The position numbers were made by a program, and so were the translations under genes. Under the pieces are notes generated by a model. That model ran no database searches, had not been told where the DNA came from, and was given only the letters and a program-made list of their open reading frames with translations. From JACDAN01 sp963847235 (GTDB lineage Bacteria; Actinomycetota; Thermoleophilia; Gaiellales; Gaiellaceae), in NCBI GenBank assembly GCA_963847235.1, contig CAWJYU010000014.1, positions 300,030-364,029 of the forward strand: a DNA stretch of 64,000 nucleotides. Direction: 5' to 3'. Below are positions 17,476-26,283 of this stretch, piece by piece. How positions within the stretch are numbered: the stretch's first letter is position 1; each line of letters starts with the position of its first letter.

Positions 17476-18615
17476 TCAGCTCCGTCCGTAGGCCTGCATC
17501 ACCGTCTCGAGCGAGCTCTCCAGCGAGAGCAGCCGAGCGTTCTGCGCGAACCAATCGGCGGTCGAGGCGCGCAGTGCCGGCCCGGCCTCGTGCACGCGGA
17601 GGATCGCACCAGCAAGCTCGTCCGGCTCGGTCGAGCGGGCGACAACGCCGTTGACGCCGTCCTCGACAAGCTCCAGCGCCGCGTTGTCGGGGCTCTCCAC
17701 GACGACGCTCGGGACTCCCTGAGCCGCTGCCTCGACCACGACGAGGCCGTAGCCCTCGCGGGTGGACGGAAGCGCGAGGCACAGACTGCGGCGGATCGAG
17801 TCGCGAACCTGCTCTTCCGCGACGAAGCCCGGCACCGCGACGGCGCCGTCCAGCCCGGCCTCCGCCACCAGCCGCTCGACTTCTGCCCTCAGAGGCCCGT
17901 CGCCGAGGATCTCCGCGCGCAGCTCAGGCACCGTCTCGCGCGCCCGGGCGAGCGCCGCCGGCAGGGCGAGCACGCCTTTCTCGGGAATGTGCCGCCCCGC
18001 GAACACGACGAGCGCCTCGGCCGGCTCGGGCTCGGGCCGATCGAGCGGGCCCGTGTAGACGCCGATCACGTCGACCGGGCCGCGGAAGCCCTCGGCCCGA
18101 AGCCGCCGCTCGTGGAGGCGCGAGAAGCAGAACGCGCGCTCGCCCATGCGCGTGGCGAGCCGCTGGATCGTCCAGGCGATCGTCCCCCTGAGCCGGCCGA
18201 GATAGCCCCGCCAGTAGGCGAGCGTCCAGACCTCGATCCAGTCGACGAGCAGCCGGTAGCGGCCACGCCGCCGCGCGAGGCTCGCCGCGAGCAGCGGGAA
18301 GAACGGCGTGGATCCCGAGTGCACGACGTCGTAGCGCCTCCCCTGGCCGAGCAGGTGGCGCAACACGCCGGCGGCGAAGCGCAGCGCCGGCCCGATCCGC
18401 CGCCTACCTTCGACGTAGAGCTCGGACCGCGGCCCGGCCGCGACCACGCGGACGCCCGGAATGCTCGGCTCGTCGCCGCGATCCCACTGCCTGAGCGTCA
18501 GGTACGTGACCTCGTATCCCTCAGCAGCGAGGCGCTCCGCGAGCGCCCGGTACCAGCGTTCGGCGCCGCCGACCGTGTACGGGTAGAGGCAGTCGTAGAC
18601 GAGGCAGATATGCAC
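17476..18615 (-). CDS. GT4 family glycosyltransferase
   Basis: GT-B transferase of 379 residues. N-terminus CLVYDCLYPYTVGGAERWYR, with the GGAER acceptor loop typical of GT4; donor side LPSTREGYGLVVVEAAAQGVPSVVVESPDNAALELV, where EGYGLVVVEA corresponds to EX7E. The GTG start at 18615 begins the family-typical N-terminus. It leads a leftward operon with the GT4 at 16371 and the ThuA-like gene. The divergent GT2 gene starts 75 bp away. Confidence 0.88.
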   Translation of the reverse strand: MHICLVYDCLYPYTVGGAERWYRALAERLAAEGYEVTYLTLRQWDRGDEPSIPGVRVVAAGPRSELYVEGRRRIGPALRFAAGVLRHLLGQGRRYDVVHSGSTPFFPLLAASLARRRGRYRLLVDWIEVWTLAYWRGYLGRLRGTIAWTIQRLATRMGERAFCFSRLHERRLRAEGFRGPVDVIGVYTGPLDRPEPEPAEALVVFAGRHIPEKGVLALPAALARARETVPELRAEILGDGPLRAEVERLVAEAGLDGAVAVPGFVAEEQVRDSIRRSLCLALPSTREGYGLVVVEAAAQGVPSVVVESPDNAALELVEDGVNGVVARSTEPDELAGAILRVHEAGPALRASTADWFAQNARLLSLESSLETVMQAYGRS

Positions 18616-18675
18616 GTTTTGGAGGGAAATTGTGAAGTTTCAGCCCGAACGCCGGGGCGCCGCAGCCTACCTCCA

Positions 18676-18681
18676 TACAAT
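18676..18681 (+). promoter_or_regulatory. -10 element TACAAT, leaderless promoter
   Basis: TACAAT ends 9 bases before GTG 18691, a near-consensus -10 at leaderless spacing. Confidence 0.6.
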
Positions 18682-18690
18682 GCTCGCGCC

Positions 18691-19438
18691 GTGACTGAGG
18701 CCGACCAGACGCCGCCGAAGAGGCGGATCGCGATCGTCCCGGCGCTCAACGAGGCCGCCACGATCGGACGGGTGATCCAGGAGATCCGCGCCGCGGATCC
18801 CGCCTTCGACATCGTCGTCGTCGACGACGGCTCCGACGACGGCACCGGAGCGGTCGCCGAGGCCGCCGGGGCCAGGCTCCTCGTGCTCCCCTTCAACCTC
18901 GGTATCGGCGGCGCGGTGCAGACCGGCTTCCGGTACGCCCTCGACGAACGGCTTCGACCTCGCCGTGCAGATCGACGGGGACGGCCAGCACGACCCCAGC
19001 CAGCTGCGCGTGCTGCTCGGGCCGCTGCTCGCCGGCGAGGCCGACATGGTCATCGGCTCGCGGTACGCCGGCATCGGCACCTACCGTGCGCGCGGTGTCC
19101 GCCGGCTCGGTCAGCGCATGTTCGCCTCGATCGTCTCTCTCCTCGTCCGCCAGCCGCTCACCGACACGAGCTCGTCCTTCCGCGCGCTGAACCGGCGCAG
19201 CCTGTCGCTGTTCGCCGCCGACTACCCGCACGGCTTCCTGGAGACCGTCGAGGCGACCGTCCTGGCCGGCAAGTACCGGCTCCGGATCAAGGAGGTGCCG
19301 GTCACGATGCGCGAGCGGGAGACCGGCAGCACCTCGCTCACCATTCCGCTCTCGCTCTTCTACTCGGCCAAGGTGCTGCTCGCCGTGTTCGTCTCGATGT
19401 TTCGCCGGCCGGCACTCCGCCTCGAGGAGGAACCATGA
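18691..19438 (+). CDS. GT2 glycosyltransferase (dolichyl-phosphate-sugar synthase type), frameshifted
   Basis: GT-A enzyme of about 248 residues that would load a sugar from a nucleotide donor onto polyprenyl phosphate. It shows IAIVPALNEAATIGRVI, VVDDGSDDGT, and after the break IDGDGQHDP, whose DGD supplies the metal-binding DxD. One net +1 frameshift lies near 18949; removing the C there gives YALDEGFDLAVQIDGDGQ. It ends with ATGA overlapping the DUF2304 gene, a GT2/DUF2304 pairing I recall from other actinobacterial genomes. The polyprenyl-phosphate sugar made could feed the GT-C enzymes at 24056, 32222 and 40175. Confidence 0.87.
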
Positions 19439-19815
19439 TCCCGTTTCGCGTCTCCGTCGTCGCAGCGATCGCCGCGGTCGTCTTCCTGCTCATTATCTTC
19501 GAGCTGATCCGCAGCCGCAGGCTCCAGGAGCGCTACGCCCTCCTGTGGCTGATCACCGGCGGCGTGATCCTGCTCCTCTCGGTCTGGCGCGACGCCCTCC
19601 GCCTCGTCGCGGAGCAGATCGGCATCGCCTACCCGCCCTCGGCGCTCTTCGTCGTCGGCTTCCTGTTCATCCTCGCCGTGCTGCTGCACTACTCGACCGT
19701 GATCTCCGAGCTCGCGGAGCGGAACGTCATGCTCGCCCAGGACATCGCGCTGCTCGAGGAGCGGTTACGGATCCAGGAGCGGGGGACGGCAGAAGTGCGA
19801 GCCGAAGGCGCCTAG
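19435..19815 (+). CDS. DUF2304 family membrane protein
   Basis: 126-residue protein with three hydrophobic segments (about residues 4-24, 35-52, 68-88), then a charged coiled-coil-like tail (NVMLAQDIALLEERLRIQE). The motif LQERYALLWLITGGVILLLS is characteristic of DUF2304. Family function is unknown, but genes of this type tend to sit beside polyprenyl-phosphate GT2 genes, as here (ATGA overlap). It may recruit or stabilise the GT2 at the membrane; that is inference. Its stop codon TAG doubles as the first bases of the next promoter's -10 element. Confidence 0.85.
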   Translation: MIPFRVSVVAAIAAVVFLLIIFELIRSRRLQERYALLWLITGGVILLLSVWRDALRLVAEQIGIAYPPSALFVVGFLFILAVLLHYSTVISELAERNVMLAQDIALLEERLRIQERGTAEVRAEGA

Positions 19816-19818
19816 ACT
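19813..19818 (+). promoter_or_regulatory. -10 element TAGACT that includes the stop codon of DUF2304
   Basis: TAGACT begins with the TAG stop at 19813-19815 and ends 6 bases before ATG 19825. Confidence 0.45.
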
Positions 19819-19824
19819 GGCTCG

Positions 19825-20215
19825 ATGTCAGGCGAGACCCGAGAGGAGACGGAGGCGGAGATCGCCGCGATCTTTGCCCGCCTGAAGGAGGAGATCGGCC
19901 ACAGCGAGTCCGGGCGTCGATGCGACCGGAGACGCAGCTCGCGGCGAGAGCCCAGGCCGAGCGAACCTGGGCGGTGAGCGCGGAGCGTCCGTTCGAGCGT
20001 CCGCCCGAACCGGCGCGGCCGTGTCCAGACGTTCGTCTTCGCGCCGCTGAAGCGCGCGTTGCGCAAGCTGATGCGCTGGTACGTCGAGCCGCTCGCAGCA
20101 CAGCAGCGCTCCTTCAACCTGAACGTGCTGAACCTGGTCGACGAGCTCGCCGCGCGCGTCGAGTCGCTCGAGCAGCGGCCGAGCGCGGAGGACCGCGCCG
20201 ACTCGGACAGGATGA
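19825..20215 (+). CDS. Small helical/coiled-coil protein preceding a GT4, frameshifted
   Basis: No enzyme domain is recognised. The reconstructed product is about 128 residues: an acidic start (MSGETREETEAEIAAIFARL), a linker, a basic amphipathic segment (APLKRALRKLMRWYVEPLA), then a predicted coiled coil (QRSFNLNVLNLVDELAARV). Frame breaks lie near 19911-19915 (net +2 or -1), 20001 (+1) and probably 20194 (+1). With the last one repaired, the stop becomes TGA at 20213-20215, overlapping the GT start (ATGA), which supports the reconstruction. The basic helix plus coiled coil recalls the N-terminus of the 28246 transferase. It may tether the GT to the membrane; that is inference. Confidence 0.55.
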
Positions 20216-21245
20216 GGATCGCAGTCTGCGCGCCGCAGGTTCCGTTCGAGCGGGGCGGCACGGAGATCCTGGCGGAGACGCTCGTGCGCGAGCTGCGCGA
20301 CCGCGGACACGAGGTCGAGGACGTCAAGATCCCGTTCAAGTGGTATCCCGGGCCGCGGGCGCTGCGCGAAGCGCTCGTCTGGCGGCTTCTCGACCTCGAG
20401 GAGGCGCAGGAGCGGCCCGTCGACCTCGTCATCGCGACGAAGTTTCCCTCCTACGCGATCCGCCACCCGAACAAGGTCGTCTGGCTCGTGCACCAGTTCC
20501 GGCAGGCCTACGAGCTCGACCGGGCCGAGCTTCGGGCAGTTCGGCGAGGAGCCGTTCGACCGCGCCACGGTTCGGGCCGTCCACCGGCTCGATCGCAAGA
20601 CGCTGGGCGAGGCGAGGCGGCTCTTCGCGATCTCGCAGAACGTGGCCGAGCGGCTGCACCGCTCGATCGGGCTCGAGGCCGAGGTGCTCCCGCCGCCGCC
20701 GCAGCAGCTCGACTTCCGGTCGCCCGAGGGCGACGGTGAGTTCATCCTCTCGGTCGGGAGGCTCGACCGCGCGAAGCGCGTCGACCTGCTACTGGAGGCT
20801 GCGGCGCTCGAGGGGAGCGTCGAACGTAGTCGTGGCGGGGGAAGGGCCGGACCGAGAGCGTCTCGAGCGTCTCAGCGCGCAACGCCGTCTGGACGGCCGG
20901 GTCACGTTCGCCGGTCGAGTGGGCGAGGACGAGCTCGTCGACCTCTATGCGCGTTGCGTCGCCGTCTTCTACGCGCCGTTCGACGAGGATTTCGGCTTCG
21001 TCCCGTACGAGGCTTTCCTCTCGGAGCGGCCGGTCGTGACCACGAGCGACTCAGGTGGGCCGCTCGAAGTCGTCGTCGACCGGGAGAACGGGATCGTCTG
21101 CGAGCCTGTCGCCACGGCCGTCGCCGCGGCGTGCTCGTGGCTTGCTGCGAACCCCGATCAGGCTCGAGCCCAAGGCCGTGCCGGAAAGCGGCGTGCGCAA
21201 CAGGTCACGTGGGATTCCGTCATCGAGCGGCTGCTTGCTTCCTAA
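20212..21245 (+). CDS. GT4 family glycosyltransferase, frameshifted
   Basis: GT-B transferase of about 343 residues. ATG 20212 gives MRIAVCAPQVPFERGGTEIL with the GG acceptor loop. A net +1 break near 20533 precedes GQFGEEPFDRATVRAVHRLD, and another near 20809 precedes SNVVVAGEGPDRERL. The donor block is FDEDFGFVPYEAFLSERPVVTT, where EDFGFVPYEA takes the place of EX7E. Each break is removed by deleting one C before a G. The gene ends at 21245, overlapping the convergent GT2 gene by 26 bp. Confidence 0.82.
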
Positions 21246-22350
21246 GCTCCTCAAAGCGAGTGGCATCGACGATGGATGCGCCGGGTTGGGTGCTACGGAT
21301 CGTGGAGGCCAAGCGCTGCCAGGGCTCGTTCTCACTTCGGATCACGTGCGAGTAGTGGCCTGAGCGCTCCTTCAGCCAACGGTCGGCGCGGTCCGTGAGC
21401 GCGACCTCGACGCCGGCCTCTGTGAGCCGGCGCCGCAGGCCCCCTTGTCCGGGACCTTCCGCCAGAAGAGTGACGACCGCCGAGGGATGGTTCGAAGCGA
21501 TGCGAGCAGCGTGCTCTTCGGAATCGTCGACCACCAAGACTCGGGGGTAGGCGTGCAAGTCCCTTGCTCCGAGCCGGGTGCGAGCATTCTCACGAAGTTC
21601 GTCGAACCCCGGTCGCGCCGCCAGGTCCGGCTCCCAGCGGTCGAGGAAGACCTCGCGATTGGCCGCGTAGACCTGCTCGAGTCCAGCAGGGTCGGCTGAA
21701 ACAGTCCGAGCGTGCTCGACGCGGGAACGCGGCTCGTAGACCGGCCGGAGGCCGAGCCGTCGAAGGCGGAAGCAGAGGTCGGCATCCTCGAAGTAGGCGA
21801 GTCGGTAAGCGGAATCGAACCCCGAGGCCAGCTCGAAGGTCTTCCGGGTCAAACACATGCAAGCCGCCGACCCGAAGTCGACTTCACGCCGGAAGGAGTG
21901 CTCCGGAGCGTCCGGATCATCGTCCCTTCCAAAGGTAAACGTGTGGGCCTCCCCCGTGACGAACGCACCGGCCTCTTGCAACGTCCCGTCCAGGTTCAGC
22001 ATGGCCGGAAACACTGCACCCACCCGATCGTCCCCCAGGCGCTCGAGCAGAGGTGGGAGCCAACCCGGCCGGACGAGGACGTCCGGATTGATGAAGCAGA
22101 CGAATTCGGCGCGTGCTCGCTCGGCTCCCTGGTTCGACCCCGGTCCGAATCCGATGTTGTCGCGGTTTCGGAGCAGCTCGACCATTGCGTCTGCCGGCAA
22201 GGGTCGTTTGTCGGCACCGCCGTTGTCCACGACGAGCACCTCGTAGGGCTCGGTGGTGCTCTGCTTCAGCCTCTCGAGAGCGCGGGGGATCCAGTTCCAG
22301 CCACCGCCGAAGGCGACCATCACCACCGAAACGACCGGAAGAGGCAGCAT
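21220..22350 (-). CDS. GT2 glycosyltransferase (rhamnosyltransferase-like) with C-terminal extension
   Basis: GT-A transferase of 376 residues from ATG 22350 (a more upstream ATG at 22398 is possible). Features: VSVVMVAFGGGWNW, LLRNRDNIGFGPGSNQG, CFINPDVLVRPGW (metal site) and YFEDADLCFRLRRLG, the pattern of rhamnosyl/galactofuranosyl GT2 enzymes. After residue ~275 there is an extra ~100-residue domain beginning YPRVLVVDDSEEHAARI that looks like a second small alpha/beta fold. The 3-prime end overlaps the GT4 gene at 20212 by 26 bp. Donor unknown. Confidence 0.84.
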   Translation of the reverse strand: MLPLPVVSVVMVAFGGGWNWIPRALERLKQSTTEPYEVLVVDNGGADKRPLPADAMVELLRNRDNIGFGPGSNQGAERARAEFVCFINPDVLVRPGWLPPLLERLGDDRVGAVFPAMLNLDGTLQEAGAFVTGEAHTFTFGRDDDPDAPEHSFRREVDFGSAACMCLTRKTFELASGFDSAYRLAYFEDADLCFRLRRLGLRPVYEPRSRVEHARTVSADPAGLEQVYAANREVFLDRWEPDLAARPGFDELRENARTRLGARDLHAYPRVLVVDDSEEHAARIASNHPSAVVTLLAEGPGQGGLRRRLTEAGVEVALTDRADRWLKERSGHYSHVIRSENEPWQRLASTIRSTQPGASIVDATRFEELRKQAAAR

Positions 22351-22437
22351 GAGCTCCGAGTACCCAAATGCAGCTGAAACAGTGCGCAGCGATAACATCA
22401 CGTCCCTTGTGCTGAGGCGCCGGCCGCTGCTTCCCTC

Positions 22438-23658
22438 TTGAAGGTCGCGTACTACTCGCCGCTGCCGCCCGAGCGCTCCGGGATCGCCGACTACAGCGCG
22501 TTGTTGCTCCCGGCGCTTCAAGAACGCCTCGACATCGCAGTTCCTCGCCGTGGAGCCAAGAAAGCCTCACGCGGCACAAACGCCGCGCTCTACCACATCG
22601 GAAACAACCCCGAGGCGCACGGCTGGATCCTCGAGGCGCTCCGGCGGCGGCCTGGGATCGTCGTCCTGCACGATTTCGTCCTCCATCACCTCGTCGCGGG
22701 CATGACGCTCGGGCGGGGAGATGCGGCGGGCTACCTAGACGCCATGCAACGAGACTCCGGGGTCGTCGGCAGGCTGCTCGCGCACGGCGTCGTCGACGAT
22801 TTGCTCCCGCCGATCTGGGAGTACCGCGCGCAGGACTTCCCGCTCACGGGCGAGGTTCTGAGCCTTGCCGACGGCGTCATCTGCCACTCGCGGTACGTCG
22901 AGCGCCGGGTCCGGGACTTCGGGTACGCGAAGCCGGTCTCGGTGATCCCGATGCCGGCCTGGCCCTCGGTCGAGCTCGGCTCCCGCCTGGCGCCGGAAGG
23001 ATCGCCCGTCTTCGCCTGCATCGGCTACCTGAATGCCGCCAAGCGGATCCCTCAGCTCCTGGAGGCGTTCGAGCGGGTTCGGCGCCGGTTCCCGGAGGCG
23101 CTGCTCGTGTTGGGGGGAGCGGCTGCGCCTGACGTCGATCTCGACGGCCTCGGCGAAGGAATCGTCCGTCTCGACCATCTCGAGGAGAACGACCTGTGGC
23201 AGCTCCTCGCCGACTGCGACGTCTGCGTGAGCCTGCGCGGGCCGACGATGGGGGAGACCTCCGGAATGGCCGTCCGCGCCCTCTCCCTCGGCAAGCCTCT
23301 CGTTGTCAGCGACCTCGGGTGGTTCTCCGAGCTCCCCGGCTCCGTCGCGGCCAAGGTCCCTGTCAACGAGGGAGAGGTCGACACGCTGGCTGCGGTGCTC
23401 GCGGGCCTCGCCGGGGACGAAGACCTGCGGAGCCGGATGGGCGCAGCCGCGCTTGAGCACGCCCGGCGGGAGCACGATCTCGATCGCGTCGCCGACAGGT
23501 ATGTCGCGGTGCTCGAGGAGATGGTCGGCGGGCCCTCGGTGCGCGACACGATCCTCCACGAGCTCGCGCACGCAGCCAACGACGTCGGCATGAGGGGAAA
23601 CGACGACCAGCTGGCCAAGATCGCCGCGAGCTTGCGAGAGGTCGGCTTCGGCCGCTGA
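22438..23658 (+). CDS. GT4 family glycosyltransferase
   Basis: GT-B transferase of 406 residues from TTG 22438, just where the family N-terminus begins (VAYYSPLPPERSGIADYSALLLP). The donor half has ACIGYLNAAKRIPQLLEAF and RGPTMGETSGMAVRALSLGKPLVVSD, where ETSGMAVRAL stands for EX7E. A TAACAT hexamer at 22393 could be its -10, giving a leader of about 35-40 bases; no leaderless hexamer is seen. The C-terminal ~45 residues after LEEMVGG look helical and dispensable. Divergent from the GT2 at 21220, with 87 bp between starts. Confidence 0.86.
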   Translation: MKVAYYSPLPPERSGIADYSALLLPALQERLDIAVPRRGAKKASRGTNAALYHIGNNPEAHGWILEALRRRPGIVVLHDFVLHHLVAGMTLGRGDAAGYLDAMQRDSGVVGRLLAHGVVDDLLPPIWEYRAQDFPLTGEVLSLADGVICHSRYVERRVRDFGYAKPVSVIPMPAWPSVELGSRLAPEGSPVFACIGYLNAAKRIPQLLEAFERVRRRFPEALLVLGGAAAPDVDLDGLGEGIVRLDHLEENDLWQLLADCDVCVSLRGPTMGETSGMAVRALSLGKPLVVSDLGWFSELPGSVAAKVPVNEGEVDTLAAVLAGLAGDEDLRSRMGAAALEHARREHDLDRVADRYVAVLEEMVGGPSVRDTILHELAHAANDVGMRGNDDQLAKIAASLREVGFGR

Positions 23659-23675
23659 CCCGCCGCCGCTCGCGT

Positions 23676-23681
23676 TATAAG
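23676..23681 (+). promoter_or_regulatory. -10 element TATAAG before RmlC-like remnant
   Basis: TATAAG ends 6 bases before GTG 23688. The promoter looks intact although the gene behind it is not. Confidence 0.4.
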
Positions 23682-23687
23682 ACGCGT

Positions 23688-23899
23688 GTGAGCATTGCGG
23701 TCGACGTGCACCTCCCCGCTGGCACTATCGTGCGTCCGCTCCGAACTCACATGGACGAGCGGGGCTACTTCAGCGAACTCTGCCGGGTCGAGCGGAAGAC
23801 CGGTGTCGAGCCGATCCAGTGGAATGCCGTTCCTCGGAGGCAGGCGTGCTCCGCGGCGTCCACGTGCGCCACGCTCCGCGGCCCACCAGGCCGATGTAA
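23688..23899 (+). pseudogene. Remnant of a dTDP-4-dehydrorhamnose 3,5-epimerase-like gene
   Basis: The first ~47 codons read IVRPLRTHMDERGYFSEL and VEPIQWNAVP, matching the start of RmlC-type cupins (compare the intact gene at 45869). After a break near 23835-23842 the next blocks continue as AGVLRGVHVRH, which contains the expected RGxH active-site region, and a stop follows at 23897-23899. Only about 70 of the usual ~180 codons remain, so it is truncated as well as frameshifted. The stretch 23900-24006 shows nothing I can identify. Confidence 0.6.
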
Positions 23900-24006
23900 G
23901 TCCGCTCGGCAGCGAGCTGGCGATGATAGGAGAATCGCGGCCGGCGCCTGACCGATTCCTCACAACGCGTGTCTAAGGTGCTTAGTTCAGGTCAGCGAGG
24001 CCCACA

Positions 24007-24066
24007 ATCAACGAAGACATCGACGACATCCTCGCCGGCTTCCACGAGGTCGGCCGTGGCCACTGA
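24007..24066 (+). pseudogene. Possible C-terminal fragment of a lost gene
   Basis: A 19-codon open stretch ends in TGA: it reads INEDIDDILAGFHEVGRGH and stop. It resembles a protein C-terminus, and the end of the GT4 at 22438 (KIAASLREVGFGR and stop) is similar in wording. It overlaps the start of the next gene. Too short for certainty. Confidence 0.25.
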
Positions 24067-26272
24067 GGCACCACCTCGCGAGCCGGAGACGCGCACTTCA
24101 CGTCTGAGGCTCGCGGTTCCGGACTACTCGGTCTCACTCGCGCTCGTCCTCACCGGGAGCTTTCTCCTGGCAATCGCCGTCAGGTACCTGCTCGCGCGCG
24201 AGATCGTCACGCCGTGGATCATGGCGGACGAGCTGATCTACTCGGAGATGGCGAAGAGCTTCGCCGACAGCGGCGAGTTCCTGCTCCGCGAGACGCCCTC
24301 CCCGCTCAACAACGTGGCCTACCCGGCCCTGATCGCACCGGCCTGGCTCGCCGAGCCAATCGAGACCGCCTACGGCCTTGCGCGGTTCATCAACGTCCTC
24401 GTGATGAGCCTGGCCGCTGTGGTCGTCTACCTCTGGGGCAAGCGGCTGATGTCAACGGGCTGGGCGCTGCTTGCGGCCGGTCTCGTGCTGCTCATGCCGA
24501 CGTTCATCTACACCGGCATGCTCATGACGGAGAACGCGTTCTTCACGGCGTTCACCGCATCGTGCTTCGCGATCGCGCTGGCGCTCGAGCGGCCAACGCT
24601 CCTCCGGCAAGCATTCCCCCTCGCCGCCATAGCCGTCACGTTCTTCGTTCGTCCTCAGGGACTAGTCCTGCTCGCGATCTACGTGGCGGCGCTCGCGCTC
24701 AAGCTGGTGTTCGACCTTCGCGAACCGGGGCAGGAGCGCGGGCTTCGTTACCTCGGACGAGAACTCTTTCGCTTCTTGCCGACGGCGGTCACACTGCTGG
24801 CCGTCGGCGTCGCGTACGTCGGCATCAAGATCGCCCAGGGACTCGCCCTCGAATCAGGGCTTGGGGCGTACGGGGGAGTCGTGCAGGTCGAGTACGACCG
24901 CGAGTTCGCGACGCAATGGATCGTCGACCACTTCGCCGAGATCGGCCTCTCGGTCGCCTTCGTTCCGGTCAGCGCCCTGATCGTGCTGTTCGGGCTCGGT
25001 GTTCGAGGTTGGGTCTCCAGCGCTGCTGAGCGGGCCTTCGTCGCCGTGGCGGTCTCGGCGTTTGTCCTCGTCGTGATCCAGGTCGGGCTCTACGCATCGC
25101 GCTTCGCCCTTCGGATCGAGGAGCGCAACATGGCATGCGTCGCGCCGCTGCTCTTCATTGCGCTGGCGCTCTGGCTCGCGCGAGGGCTTCCGCGCCCTTG
25201 GCTCCTCGCGGCGGTTGCGGGGCTCGTTCCGGCGACGCTCCTCTTCGCTCTCGACCTTACGGCGCTGCTCAACATCGGGATCTTGTCGGACACGTTCGGG
25301 CTCATCCCTCTGCTCCGTCTCTCGAGCCGTCTCGAGGGAGGCGTCGAGTCGGCCGAGACGCTCATGGGCACTGCAGGGATCGTCGTCGCCCTTGCGTTCG
25401 CGCTCCTACCGCGTCGGATCGCCGTGGTCGCGCTGCCCGCGTTCGTCGCGGTATCGCTTGGAGCGTTCTCGTACGTCGTCTTCGGTGCGATCCGAGACCA
25501 CTCGGAGAGGACGCTCGCGTTGACCTCGACCACGAACCCGAGCTGGATCGACGAGCGAATCGGCTCGCGGTCGAACGCCGTCTACCTCTACGGAACGACT
25601 GCGGACTATTTCTCGGAGGCGCAGATCCTCTGGCAGACCGAGTTCTGGAATCGCAGTCTCGGCTCGGTCTACACGCTTGGGCCGGCGGACCCGGGGCTCA
25701 CCGCCAGCCCGGCGAGCTTCGACCCGGTTACTGGGCGGGTAGCTCCGCAGCCCGGCATCGGGGGCTCTCCCGGGTCGGTTCGCTATGTCGTCGCTCCGAC
25801 AACAGTGAAGTTAGCCGGCCGTCAGCTCGCGCAGCAGGAATGGCTGGCGCTGTACCAGGTCGATCCGCCGCTGCGGCTCGCAACATTCCTGGGCGGCGTG
25901 TACGCCGACAGCTGGATGGGTGATCTTGCGGCCCTGACGCACTATGCGACACCGAGGCGGGCCGGCAGCCTGCGGGTCCGGGTTTCGCGTGAAGGCTGGG
26001 GAGCGCCCAGCCCGCCCGGGAAAGTGACGATCAATATCGGCCTCCTCGGCAACCTGAACGGGACGCCGGCGATCAGTCAACTACTTGCCTCGAGGACCTG
26101 GACGGTACGGTCCGGGACGGCGCGAGCCTTCACGCTGCCCACGCCGAAAGCTCCGTACCGCCTCGAGATTCGCGTCGATCCGACCTTCTCGCCTGCGACC
26201 TACGGCCAGCCGGACCTCCGCCAACTCGGCGCCCAGGTACAAATCAGCCCCGCAGCGAGCTGGACGGGGTAA
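24056..26272 (+). CDS. GT-C family membrane glycosyltransferase
   Basis: 738-residue multi-span protein. After a short cytosolic tail and the first membrane segment (about 25-45) comes MADELIYSEMAKS with the acidic pair Asp58-Glu59 in the first outer loop, the usual catalytic site of GT-C enzymes that use polyprenyl-phosphate sugars. Around ten more membrane segments follow, then an outside-facing C-terminal domain of roughly 230 residues from about 505 onward. The GTG start at 24056 is chosen for the length of the N-terminal tail; the frame also allows 23969. The stop TAA at 26270 is followed by bases forming TAAATC before the next gene. Confidence 0.78.
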   Translation: MATEAPPREPETRTSRLRLAVPDYSVSLALVLTGSFLLAIAVRYLLAREIVTPWIMADELIYSEMAKSFADSGEFLLRETPSPLNNVAYPALIAPAWLAEPIETAYGLARFINVLVMSLAAVVVYLWGKRLMSTGWALLAAGLVLLMPTFIYTGMLMTENAFFTAFTASCFAIALALERPTLLRQAFPLAAIAVTFFVRPQGLVLLAIYVAALALKLVFDLREPGQERGLRYLGRELFRFLPTAVTLLAVGVAYVGIKIAQGLALESGLGAYGGVVQVEYDREFATQWIVDHFAEIGLSVAFVPVSALIVLFGLGVRGWVSSAAERAFVAVAVSAFVLVVIQVGLYASRFALRIEERNMACVAPLLFIALALWLARGLPRPWLLAAVAGLVPATLLFALDLTALLNIGILSDTFGLIPLLRLSSRLEGGVESAETLMGTAGIVVALAFALLPRRIAVVALPAFVAVSLGAFSYVVFGAIRDHSERTLALTSTTNPSWIDERIGSRSNAVYLYGTTADYFSEAQILWQTEFWNRSLGSVYTLGPADPGLTASPASFDPVTGRVAPQPGIGGSPGSVRYVVAPTTVKLAGRQLAQQEWLALYQVDPPLRLATFLGGVYADSWMGDLAALTHYATPRRAGSLRVRVSREGWGAPSPPGKVTINIGLLGNLNGTPAISQLLASRTWTVRSGTARAFTLPTPKAPYRLEIRVDPTFSPATYGQPDLRQLGAQVQISPAASWTG

Positions 26273-26275
26273 ATC
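26270..26275 (+). promoter_or_regulatory. Possible -10 element TAAATC overlapping a stop codon
   Basis: TAAATC starts with the TAA stop of the GT-C gene and lies 8 bases before TTG 26284. It is weaker because the last base is C. Confidence 0.3.
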
Positions 26276-26283
26276 GCGCCGGT

